Assembly (NCBI GenBank): GCA_963693305.1
Contig: OY855904.1
Location: 12,422,496 to 12,486,495, forward strand
Reading direction: 5' to 3'
Length of the DNA: 64,000 nt
Source of the DNA: Meandrina meandrites
Taxonomy: Eukaryota; Cnidaria; Anthozoa; Scleractinia; Meandrinidae
The notes beneath the pieces are model-generated. The model was not told the origin of the DNA. It did not search any database and saw only the letters and a program-made list of their open reading frames with translations. Positions 48,001 to 59,404 of this stretch are shown here, one piece after another (the first letter of the stretch is position 1; each line of letters begins with the position of its first letter). The position numbers and the translations under genes are program-made.

Positions 48001-49790
48001 ATTTGTCGCCCACGGGCAAAATTGCTGGGCTTCACATCAGTAATGAGTAGCTCATTACCCAATTTGGATGTGGCCTGGCGTATTAGCGTCACTTAATCAA
48101 TGAAAGCATTTTAAGTCGTGAATAGCGACATAAGATGAGAGCACGGAAAAACCATTCTGATCGATCGAAGGTTATGAATCGCCTGTCATTACTGTCGATG
48201 ACTCAGACAAAAACTTTCAGTCTCTGGCATCAATTGGCAAGTGCTAAAAAGAGTTTGTTTAAGTTCCCGCAGTTTGCAAATAAAAGCCGAAGCGTTGAAT
48301 TCATAATCTGTATGAATAAACACGTTTTTCGGTTGGTTGTACGAGAAGAAATTTCTTGCGATTCAGCGAAACGCGGTTGCAAAATAACTTTCTTCAGAGT
48401 AAAAATATGTCATAGAGTTTCCTTCGGCAAATAAAAATTAAAGATATGTGGCTATTCAAGCCACCTGTTAAATATTCTAGCTTTTTCCGTTTGTAAATAG
48501 CAGCAATTCTAGCATTTCAGAATTACTAGTTATTGTTTGGGAAAAAGTCTTCAAGCGCGCGCTAGATTTTAAAACAAAAATAACTGAAAACCGCTAAAGA
48601 GCGTTGTTTACCAACAGGTTTTTGTTGTGCATGTCTCCATAAAACGTAATGTGTCGAGGCTTTGTGAATTCTAAGCCTTGGCTTAACGGTAGCGATGGAA
48701 AATATAAAAGTACGGTAACAGAACTATGTACAGAGTCTTTTCTCAGCCTATGGCACAACTGATCGGCAAACACCGGCAAGCATCAGTAAAACGAGTCTGC
48801 CAGTTTCATGATGAAGAGACCTTACCGACCGGTTATATTTTTGTTTTATTGAGACAGAGAAAGATCCATTTGAATATGTGAATTAAATCGATATGGTTTT
48901 TCTTCGCAGTTTTTTAGTTTTAAAACAATCAAACAAACAAATTAAGAGCGATTGGGCATGGCCTCTCGTGCTGCATTAAAAAGTAAAGACAAGGCGTTCC
49001 CGCGTATAATCGATCAGCAAAGTTAGCCGACCGGTTTCTTGTGAGCGAAATTTGAAGTTTTATTTTAATTGCACACCCAACGGCATGATTCATGTAAAAT
49101 GCATCTCCGTATATATCTATGTATGTAAACTGGGATAGCTCAAATAATAAACAATGGCAGCCTTTCGCTATTGAAGAGAACCGGTGTTCTTCTTGGCCTG
49201 TATGTTGGCAGGCTTTTTTTGGTTAAACAGGGAGCTAATTAGTCCTACGCAGACGTCGTTAAGCTCATCGTTGTGACGAGAGCCCATAGAGTGTTTGCGC
49301 AGGGCGCTATGAGTTAATATGAATGGGCAAATATAATCATTGTTTGCTAATTTTATTTATAAAACATATACAATTGTGTAGCTTCGTGAAAAGGAGTTTA
49401 TTAAGTCTCCTTTTTTGTTATTCAAATGCTTGCCAGGGAAGAGTTTGAACAACTTTTTGTTAAAAAGAATAAACCGATCTACATAACAGTTCCTATGTTT
49501 TTTTGCGTTGAGAACAATATGTTCTTGTTTAGTTTCCTATTCAGTGGTTCAACTTGCCTGTAGTTACAAAGGTTACTCTCGTGAGTTTTTTTACACTTGG
49601 AGGGGACAACGGTTGCCCACTAGTTTGTGCAGACTGATATCCTTTGCGGTGGAAAAGTCAAAGAAAAGACAGCTTAGTGCGCATAGAATTCATAAATACA
49701 AATTTGCGTTGCAAAATCCATCGCTCCGCCGCAGGCGTTCCCACTGAGTGCCACTGAATAAAGTCGCTCAGACACTTAACCAACGCGGAC

Positions 49791-50072
49791 AAGTGTTCCT
49801 AAAAGAATCGCGAGGATTAGAAAGACCCGGTGAAAACGCGGCTAGACGGAACCGATGCGATAGAGTTAGACAGTTCTATTAAGGTTCAAAGTGTAGAGCG
49901 TTAGAAAACCTCGCTGCTAAAGGTGTTCCTTAAAGGATAGTGAGGATTAGAAAGACCCGGCTAGACGAAACCGATGCGATAGAGTCAGACAGTCGAACTA
50001 CTTAAGTTCAAACTGTAGACGGTTACTCTGTATTAAAACTGTAGCAAGAATTAAGAAAAACCCTCGCTGCTA
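49791..50072 (+). repeat. Two-copy tandem duplication, 130 and 152 bp
   Basis: Both units share GTGTTCCT, GAGGATTAGAAAGACCCGG, GAACCGATGCGATAGAGT (one change in copy 2), a TTCAAA-TGTAGA-GGTTA block and end CCTCGCTGCTAA. Copy 2 has lost GTGAAAACGC and gained about 30 bases near its end. Unique in the window. Confidence 0.8.
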
Positions 50073-51340
50073 ACAATTCTAACAATGAACATTTAACCGT
50101 AGATATAAGTATAAATACAACACGAATCGTACCATCCAGGTAACCTATAAAATTCCATAAACAATACAGAAGTTATTACAGCTCAACCTGGATGTGCGTA
50201 CTTTAGACTCTCTTTCTAAAATCCTGAGGGTACACAAACAGTTCAATAGCGGTCTCAGTAAAAAACGTGCCCCTTGACAGTTATGAATTCGAACAACAAA
50301 TTAAACCTGCTTATTGAATATTTGCCATGATGCTTTGCCATGTATTCATTCGTATTCATCTCATGTCACGATTCGAAACTGCATGAAGCTGCATGGCCGA
50401 CGAACAGCGTCGTTTGTACAGATGTCGTTTCGAAATATATTTATTTTTCACTTTTACTAATTTCTATTCAGGCAGATTTGAATGAACTTTTTTGATGTGA
50501 TACTGGGCGAGGGTGAAGAACCCGAGAATTTTATTAACTATAAAGAAGTTATAATGTTTACAAAATCCTAAAAAAAAATTATACAGCTAATAGTTGGATT
50601 CAAGACTCTTGGAAAGGGGCTATTGAAGTCGGTGCGAGTTTTCAACCGGAAGTTTATACCACCCAGGTTGAAAGTATAACTTTAAACAGGAGAAAACGTT
50701 AGCCGTTTTGGAATTGAGTTTTTTTTACGTTGAAAGTACCTCCGTGTTTTGTAAGTTCCCTTTCATGTAAATATCAGTGATAGCAGGTGGTATTTTACGC
50801 CATCCGGCTAATTTGTCTCTTTAAAAGTTAAATGTTATCCTGTTTGTTCAATGTTTATGACTTCCTGTTTTGTTTTTCTGCGTTAAAACGTTACTGAAAA
50901 AAACCTTTGTCAGATATGACCATGCTTTTACGCCTCAAAACTATAACGGGTCGGTGTTTTTATTAAGAAATTTTAAAAGACTGAACGTGCTTGAAATCTG
51001 AAAGGGCAAAAACACTGAAAAAGTGGGTCTAGCATTTTTCACCTGTTTTGCCTCATGGTAGGCGACTTTAAGGGGCGTCCGTTTTGAATGCTAAGAATCG
51101 AAAGAGCATGGACTTCAGGCCTAAAGACGCGAGAGCCTGGGATCAAGGATAAGCGAGGAAACGTGAGAAAGGCCCTGGGACTCGTGATCTAACGAAACTC
51201 GAAATGCTGATTTGTGAAACGGTCGACAAAATGGTAACAGATAAAATGGCCGAAAACCTCACTGGCTTTAGCAATTCTGTATACATACCCAGAATCGTTA
51301 TTCAGTGGATCACGTAGTTTGTATTGATTATTTGAATAAA

Positions 51341-51371
51341 AGATAAATAAATAAATAAATAAATAAATAGA

Positions 51372-51422
<51 letters not shown>

Positions 51423-51560
51423 ATGAATGAATGAATGAATGAATGAATGAATGAATGAAGGAAGGAAGGAAGGAAGGAAGGAAGGAAGGAAGGAATGAAG
51501 GCATGAATGAATGAATGAATGAATGAATGAATGAATGAATGAATGAATGAATGAATGAAT
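51341..51560 (+). repeat. Compound tetranucleotide microsatellite, 220 bp
   Basis: Four blocks in order: (AAAT)n to about 51424, (GAAT)n to about 51457, (GGAA)n to about 51495, then (GAAT)n to 51560, linked by single-base steps between motifs. Confidence 0.95.
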
Positions 51561-51568
51561 ATGATATA

Positions 51569-51871
51569 TTAGACATTTTAGTGTGTAGTACCGCTGTCAG
51601 TATATTTTTACGAGTCATGCGTATTTTGTCGAGCCCGAAGGGCGAGTTAAAATACAAATGATGAGTAAAAATTTACAACGATACTATACACTAAAATGTC
51701 TAATAAGAGATTTATTATCCAACGTTTTCGTTTCCACAAAATTCTGACTTGCCAAGGTTTTTAATCTTAAGCGCGGTCGGGGGAATGAGACGAGTACAAA
51801 TATCGTGTGATATTTGTACTCGTTTCGCGCGTTATTTGTACTCTACGAAGCAGTGTTGGATAATAAATCAC
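51569..51871. repeat. Two foldback repeats side by side
   Basis: TTAGACATTTTAGTGT (51569-51584) is exactly inverted at 51688-51703. Immediately after, GATTTATTATCCAAC (about 51709-51725) is inverted as GTTGGATAATAAATC at about 51855-51870. Inside it is a perfect hairpin, CGAGTACAAATATC / GATATTTGTACTCG (51791-51822), with a GTGT loop. It may be one composite element or two adjacent MITEs. Confidence 0.65.
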
Positions 51872-51986
51872 TTTATTTAAGTTTCAGTGTATTTAATTAC
51901 ACTGGTGTCCTAATTGAGGACACTGTAAATAAATAAACAAATATTGTAAATCAAAAACAGAAACTTGTTACTTTAAAATCCCAACC

Positions 51987-52142
51987 GGTAGGAGGCTGAC
52001 CCGTTGGTTATTTACAAGCGTGCAGGAGTTGAATTCGAGACCACCAAACACAAATAAGCTAGTGGCAGGGAGGAGGATTTAAATGCGGCCGGACCTACGG
52101 ATCACAAGTCTTGCGCAAAAAACCACTAGGCCACGCCGCCTC
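51987..52142 (-). mobile_element. tRNA-derived SINE fragment, different family
   Basis: On the minus strand GGAGGCGGCGTGGCCTAGTG leads into GTTTTTTGCGCAAGACTTG. TGGCCTAGTGGT is a good A box; GGTCCGGCCGC about 40 bases on is a decayed B box. The rest (AAATCCTCCTCCCTGCCACT) is SINE body. Confidence 0.55.
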
Positions 52143-53221
52143 CTAATTTCTACCGCTTTTGATATTTTGAATAGCAATGTTTCTTTTTTGTACTGCAGTT
52201 CATTCCATGAAAAAGTCAGGCCGCGCCTGACGAAATATTGGACAATATGTACATGAATTTATGAGAACCAGATCAAAGAACTGAGTCTCCTCGGTGTCTT
52301 TGGCCATGTACCTTGCGACCTTAGTAAGCTTTAAACAGGGCCGAAAAACAAAAAAATAATGCTAAACAGCGCGAAAGGGTTAATAAGTCAAAGGAGAAGA
52401 GAATTTCGCACAAAGTGCTGAAAATTTCGCGGATTTCGCACAAAGTGCTGAAAATAAGGTTGACCCCTTTTTCAAAAAAAATCAGACATATATGTATTGT
52501 ATCCCAACTGCATGGCCAGCCTATGTCTCAGCTACCAAAAGCTTTGCATATCGTAGATGTCAAAAGCATCATATCAGTTTAACCGAAACCATCCAGACCT
52601 TCTTATAATGAGGAGTTTAAAAGCAGAGACAAATACAGCGTAGAATGATTTTAAATTTTGTGTACTATATGTTTCTGCTGGCCAAACCAGCCTTCTTCAG
52701 GTACAATGAGGGTTTACATTGGAAGGGGTGTTTTTATAGTTATTGTGGTATTTTGCGTAATACCGAAAATACGTAAAACTAATTAGATTGACAATGTAAA
52801 ATTAAAGATAAATTAAAGTACAAGTAAATTACCTACTACGTTTCTTCGCGGAAGCATATTAGTGCTGAGGTAGCCTGGGCAGAGGTACCTCCATAATGCC
52901 GAGGTAGCCTGGGCAGAGCCTAGGACGCCAGTAAATGAATCCCTCCTCCCCCTCTAAATGAGACTGACTATCTGTTATTAGCCAGTGTATCTCATCGGTA
53001 TACTGGAAGCCATTGTCTTTCTGCAATGTGGGGCTGTACCTCGATTAGCTCCCACAGAGCTAATAAACCCACTGCGCATTCTGGGTAACGATGAGACGCA
53101 GTGATCAATAATGCGGAGGAAACCACATCATGTTTTCAAGTTTCTTGTGGAACCTTTTCGTCATTCCCGGACACACTTGGACAGAATCTGGCGTGTTTTG
53201 CTCCACAAACAAGCAGCAACA

Positions 53222-53462
53222 ATCTTTGTCAAAATTAGTTGGTACACCAACTTCCACCCCCCCCCCCCCCCCCCTCCCCCGTCCCCCTTCCAGTGCTGGA
53301 TAGCGCAGTGTGGCCGAACTCCTCGTGCTTCCCGCATTCCATTTCAGTTTGTAAGCCAAAAAAAGGCAGCAACCGCGTCCGTTAATGTTTGCATGCTACG
53401 CAATATTGTTAAGGGGGAAAGGGGGAGTTCCTTAATATTTTGATGTTTCAAGTGAGGAAAAT
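53222..53462 (+). repeat. Dispersed repeat, copy 2
   Basis: Second copy of the 17295-17512 repeat, with a run of about 18 C followed by CTCCCCC (about 53257-53280). It shares GTTGGTACACCAAC, GTGGCCGAACTCCT, TTTGCATGCTACGCAATATT and the G-rich tail. Confidence 0.6.
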
Positions 53463-53790
53463 ACAATAAACGTACCAAGATTTGAGACTTTTGACACTGA
53501 TCGTTGGTAGACCATGTCTGTTCTTAACCCTACCATATGGACGCTACATTCATTCCATGTAGCAATCATACGGCAATAACAAATTTAACGCAACGATAAC
53601 GTTCCAATGGCTAGTTTATTTATTTTTACAACTCTTATAAAAATCAACAATAGTTTTAAGTCGATGTGCTGGTAATGCATGGGGTTTACGAAAGGAAATT
53701 GAGTAGAGACTTTTTCGATGAGTTACTCGAAATGCAGGCGATGTATGAAACGTGTTTATATGACACTAGTAGTAAGAAATCATCTTCGTG

Positions 53791-53803
53791 AATAATAATA
53801 ATA

Positions 53804-53834
<31 letters not shown>

Positions 53835-53872
53835 CGATGAAGATGATGTTGATGATAATATTAACAATAATA
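53791..53872 (+). repeat. Compound (AAT)n(GAT)n microsatellite
   Basis: Five AAT units, then about 12 GAT units with a few changes, then imperfect AAT. Confidence 0.9.
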
Positions 53873-54823
53873 TTTGATAAACTGATTTGAGATTCAAAGG
53901 TTGAAACCAATAGGAACGGTTACCTTATGTTTAAAACCAGTTTTAATGAGAAAAACCTTAATTAAGCTTTCTAGAATCAGGTATATATGGCTATTCCAGG
54001 CATGTAGGGTTATGATGACTTTTATAACTTGGCTATTTATAACATAACTTTATTTGTGATACATTGCGTAGATAAATGCTTTTGTCTCTGACATTGTTCG
54101 AATAGAGAAGAGACCTTCTCTTTGAACTTTACACTAATATTTAAGCCTTAAATTTAACTGCGTGGTGTAATTTCTGTTATGTTTTTATACGTTTTAGTTG
54201 CTGAACTAACAGTTATAAATGAAAATATGGACCGGAATTAGACAATTGAATTACTGACTGATTTACAAGTCACTGATATATATTTCTGTTTATTACTCTA
54301 AATCTGCGGATAATATCACTGTACATCTAAGCTTATGATACTGAACTGTTTATAAAATACTGTACATTCAAAATCAGTGAGAAATCTTAGACTTTCTAAC
54401 GGATATAAAAAGCTACAAAAACTGCTCATGCTGCAAATGTCCTTTACTCACAATAAAACCGACTTGTTTCATATTTCTGTTGATTGTATCTTGCGCTCTG
54501 TGAAACATTTGCACAAATACATTCACATGTCTCCTAAAGATCATGGACAATCAGAGTTTAAAACAAAGTCCTAACTGTTTACTGTATTCTGAATAAAGTT
54601 TGTTAAAGTGTGTTCACAAACTCGTATTAAGAAAAGCCATGTTTTAAGAATAGTTTTCATTAACAAGTGGAGTCTGTGTTACAAACGTCCTGATTAGAAG
54701 GCGGTGCTAGGCAAACTTACACAGCTTTTAGTAAACCTTAAGACGGTCCATAAACGCTGCTTATCACCCAGCATAGCTTAGCTTCGGATAGATCTATAAT
54801 GTGAGTCAGTGCAGCTTGGTCCT

Positions 54824-54829
54824 TTTATT
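54824..54829 (-). terminator. Candidate polyadenylation signal of the second Gfi gene
   Basis: AATAAA on the minus strand 249 bases after the stop of the five-finger Gfi gene. Confidence 0.5.
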
Positions 54830-55077
54830 AAAGTATATACACTTGCAAGGCATAGTTCTGATAGAAGTGTCAGCTGTCTGCGCGCGCACACTTGCATGCT
54901 TTCGTAGCTAACGAGTATCTTTTCTCGCTGATTTTAGCTGGTTATAATGTAGAACATGTGAAGGTTATGATGCCTGGGTAGAGCAATCCATCCCTCACTC
55001 AGCTCCATATGTGCTTGCGCACTTTACAAGCGTTTTCAAATTCATGTGCAAGATGCCGGACAACTTGCAGAGTGAAT

Positions 55078-58000
55078 CTAACTTTCCACCTCGTGGGTGT
55101 ACATGTGTCTCCTGAGATCAACCTTGCGCATGAACGATACACCACAGTCGTCGCACGAGAAAGGCTGAAATCCTTTGTGCTTCCGACAGTGTGTGATCAG
55201 ATTGGACGACTGACTGAACGACTTGCCGCAAAAGCTGCACTGGTGGGGCTTCTCTCCTGTGTGGATGTACGTGTGCTTCTTCATGTCGGACTTCTGGTGG
55301 AATCTTTTGCCACAGAACTGGCACTCGAACGGGCGCGTGTCAGAATGGATCAACATGTGCGTGGATAGCGTCGACGACCGCTTGAAGCTTTTAGCGCACA
55401 CTTTGCACTGAAATGGCTTTTTGGTCGAATGCACGATCATATGCTGTTTCAGGCTGATCGAATTGTTGAATACTTTATCGCACACCTGACATCGATACAG
55501 CTGTCTTCTAACAGATCCAGGCGTCTTGGGATTGCCGTCTTTTTCTGCCTCTTCTGATCCAGGACTGCTTACACAATTGAGCTTTTGTTGACCATTTTCC
55601 CTCTGAAAATCATCGTCCATTTGAATCTTTAGTTTGCTAATAGCCCCTTCTTGTTGCATCAAAACATTGTAGTATCGATACGCTCCATTAGAGGGATCAT
55701 TTTGGAGCCGTCTCACTTCTGCCCATTGCTGCATCCAACGTGCAAACGCTTCGGATCCGTTGTAAGGTGGCTGACGGCAGCTCCAAAGGGGGAACTGTGG
55801 GGCTTTCCAAAACAGTCCTTGTTGTCCTTTAGGAGGGGGAGAGGGGAATGTTGGCAGAAATCTCAGTCCTGCTGCAAGTGGCATACCTTGAATTTAAAAA
55901 AAATATTAAGATAAATCACTTTTTTTGTGAAGTAGTTTTCAAAAGGCCTTTAGGGAGAAACTAATAGAGCTTACTGTATAATTGTAAACTGAAACTTCTG
56001 TGTACAAATTAAAAATGAAAAAGATCTTAGTTCATTTAGGTAGCAACTCAAACCCCAGGATTTTCTTTGCAACTGCTTCAGTAACATCTTCACAAGTTGG
56101 ATCAAAACTGTAAGGGTCTCTTTCATTTGCAAGAACGTCCTCACTTCCTTTCTTCCTATATATAACCGTTCGTCTTTTTAAGTAGATTTAATAGTTACAA
56201 TTTTCTCTCCTTTATGGGAAGAGATCTATTGAAAAAAAGAGAGGTAAAGGCATTCTTTTTAACTAACAAGAGTGCAACAAGATCATGTTCCTCTTACCAT
56301 TGGAATAAAACGTTAATCTATTTTGTGGCTGGTAACTGTTCCCATCGTGATTTGTGTCTTTATTTGAACTTGGCTCTTGACTGGTCTTCTCATCGTCTAC
56401 ATCGTGCGCATGCTCATCACTGTCACTGTCATCTAGGAGAAAAAGGGAGAAAAATTCAGAAGAGCACTTACCCGATACCGAATGTAACACTTTTTCCAAT
56501 ATTAAGTGGTGGTCAAAGCGCAATCGTCCATGAGGTTCCGGAGCATCTTTAGAAATGTTTGAGAAATACCTATACTTGACATTAGAACATCCAAAGCGAT
56601 AAAAATTCATTAACTTTAAAATTCAAAACATCTGACCGCTTCCCGCAATAAAATAGTGACATTATTAAGAGAAGAGAATTGTTGGTCTCCCCTATGGCTA
56701 ACGGTTGAACAGACACAATGGTACTGTGAGATTCAGACGGTAATCAATCAAGTCGCAACTGGATTTAGGGCTGCCCTGTAATGTTCTCATTAACTCGCAC
56801 AATATTCTTGCCTCTCCGGCCATACCAGAAGTTATGGACTTCTGGCCATACCCATAAGCACAAATACCGTATAAGCTCTATTACGTCTCCCCCCTTTCGT
56901 CTGAAAGTTCAATTTTTTAATAACCCCACCTCCAGCTCATGGTAAATCATGAACATTATGAAGAAAACAAGGCAACTTGTCACTTTTCATTGACCACATT
57001 TACTTACAATTGTTGCTATTTTACGAAAATGTGTTAGCAGTAAAACATGAAAAAGCCCACTTTATTTCTTTAATATGATATAACTGATATACGATTTGAA
57101 AAACGCCCTCCTCCGCCTCTGATAGGCCACTTTTAGAAAAGAGATAACTAAAACTTCACCCCCTTATACGGTACTGAGGTAAAACACCGCTGCACGTACT
57201 GCTATTCCAGAAGTCAACCGCAGGTTACTACACTTTGTAAGGATGCTTCTTCTTAGTGATCAGTACTTTTGTTCAGGTGCTGTTTGTATAAATCTGGGTG
57301 GGGAGGGTGGGGAGAGGCACCGATTGTGAGATTAAAGTGGTTCGGCCATGAACATCACATAATATAATGACCCCGGTAAGCGCTCCAGCTCCTTGACATT
57401 GAGTCTTACATAGTATTACTTCCTCGCGCCTCCGACCCAAGAAGAAAACATCGATTTAAATAAATGGATGTTTCGGATGCTAGAGATATAATATGGTTGG
57501 AAGATCTTCCACGATATTCTGCGTATGCAGTCCTAAACAAAACCGATTAAAACTTTTCAAAAAAAGCATATTTATTTTCCTTATAAGTTATATTTTTAAA
57601 AAATGTAGTCATTTCATACTACGAATCATTCTAGGAAAAACATTGTCAAGACGTAAGCAAGGAAAATACAAAAAATTACTGAAACAAGGAAGAGCTAAGA
57701 GCTTTGTGAAATATAAGAGCATTTTTCTCACTAGCATACCCGTTCCTTTAACACTTGAGTTGCGCCCCTTTAGCAGGTGTCGTGTAACCTCAGGTTAAGA
57801 TCTGTCAAAAATTGACTGCTGATAAGCTTATGAAATAACTGAACTTTACAGAACGGAACAATTTCGTTCATAACAACAGCAATGAGTTTTATATCTTAAC
57901 TGGCCTTGTGAGGCCGTATAAAAACTCATTACAGTGAAAATGGTCGTGCCAGTTGGGTAAGAGAGAAGTGACATGGAAAAAAGGTATGTAAAATGCTGTT

Positions 58001-59404
58001 TATCAACCGCAGAGCCATACAACATGCTTATTTATTATGACGAGATTTGAAAATGTTTTGTGGGCCCCTTATATGAACAAGCTGTGGCACAAATAAGAAT
58101 TATGTGAGTGTAGTAAATTCAAATAAATTTTCTATTTTATGACAGAAAAAGGTCTACTTTTTTCTATTTGAAAAAAATAAAACAGTCGAGCTGTGACATG
58201 AAAGACGTATAATGGTCAAATGTTTCGTTCATCCTGTAAATCGTAAAAGTCTTCAGCTTATAGTTCGATTCGTGAACTCAAATTCTTTCTTTTGAGATTC
58301 CATTATAAACTGTTAACTTAACAATAGAAATAAAAAGTTCGGAATACGGGACGAAGAGAAGCTGGAAATCTCCTCTGAACTCTTAATCCGTGATATCATT
58401 GTAAAGGCCCTTTTGTAGCTGAAGAATATTAAAACGTCAACCTAAGACATAGTCTAATAGTTCGTAAAATTTTCAAACCTTTTGCTATGTTAAAGTGCCT
58501 ATTGCTGGTAAAATAGTTGTTCTGCTATCGCGTGGTTGGTTTACTCGATCATTTTGATTTCATTTTTCAAACAAAACTTAGACCAATAGCCAAGAAATTT
58601 CACAAAGATTTCAAGATTTCTGTTTCGTTTCACAATCGGTTGAATTTATTGGAAAGAGCCCGAAGGAAAAGTGCTTATTGCTGTAGGCAAAACCAAACTT
58701 TTATTTCAAATTCTCTTGTAAATTTGAAGGAGACAGTGGAGAAGAAATTTACAATGGAGTTTTAGATATGCTCCAAACTGTCTGGGAAATTGCTTTGGTC
58801 CCGCAAAAAAATTCCGCAAATTTTGTGAAAGTTATAAAACCGTAACAGGTTTACAGTATCGTTTTTTCAACTTGTAATGAAAACCACGCGTTTACTGATT
58901 TTTATGCTAGCTCCTTAATTCAGTTGCAGAGAAAATTCATATTCCTGTTATCAATTCTTGCTTCTGTTATGTAATTCTTTTCATTAGCTTTTGCTGCAGC
59001 AAAGCAATGATTTCAAATCATTTTCAAAGTTTAAGCTAAATGGTCAAATATTAGTAGCAACATTTTTTAAAAATATTGACGTGAATTTTAAATTAAATCA
59101 ACTCATCCACTGCATGGATTGATACCAACTGACAATAAAGCATGATAAAGAACGGGCACAATAAAAACCTCTCACTATGAAGACCCGTGCATGATTAACA
59201 GATAGTCTATTCAAAAACAAAACGACTTCTAGATGAATTGTTTCTATCCTGGAATGCACCCAATGTTCTCTATGCCACTGCGAGTCACGCATCTATTCAA
59301 AGTAAAAAAAAAAATCACATACCGGGTTGTACTTTGTGCTCAAATCCTCTTTCGGGTTCCAACTTGGATGCGACATATGGCTTTATGAGGAAGGATTTCG
59401 GCAT
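55078..59404 (-). CDS. Gfi-family SNAG zinc-finger repressor, five fingers (paralogue)
   Basis: Three exons on the minus strand: 59404-59323, 56432-56298, 55886-55078; 341 residues, both introns phase 1 as in the six-finger gene. The SNAG start is [10 protein letters not shown], keeping K8 but replacing the following basic residues. Exon 2 encodes an acidic Ser/Asp-rich linker ([15 protein letters not shown]). Five C2H2 fingers lie at residues 203-337. They align with fingers 2-6 of Gfi1 ([65 protein letters not shown]). The counterpart of finger 1 is missing; that position is a basic, Ser/Pro-rich stretch (PGSVRRQ). Residues before the fingers ([13 protein letters not shown]) could form an amphipathic helix. 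Expected to be a nuclear repressor on AATC-type sites. The Gfi1 or Gfi1b equivalence is not one-to-one with vertebrates, so no symbol is given. Confidence 0.9.

Larger units (their letters stand above)
40664..55077. other. 14.4 kb between convergent Gfi genes, no supported gene
   Basis: It contains both 3' UTRs and small repeats at 44036, 44929, 49791, 51341, 51569, 51987, 53222 and 53791, most of them in the second half. About 52380-52445 holds a 22-base direct repeat (TTTCGCACAAAGTGCTGAAA) and 52650-52710 looks like decayed retroelement sequence. I found no third zinc-finger gene or finger remnant. Confidence 0.55.

Noticed and set aside
51328..51657. Open frame with repeated FIHSFIHS and LFIYLFIY
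   Set aside because: Translation of the compound tetranucleotide repeat; no conserved protein.
52650..52710. Possible retroelement end (GCTGGCCAAACCAGCCTTCT)
   Set aside because: It is palindrome-like and familiar, but too short and decayed to assign or delimit.
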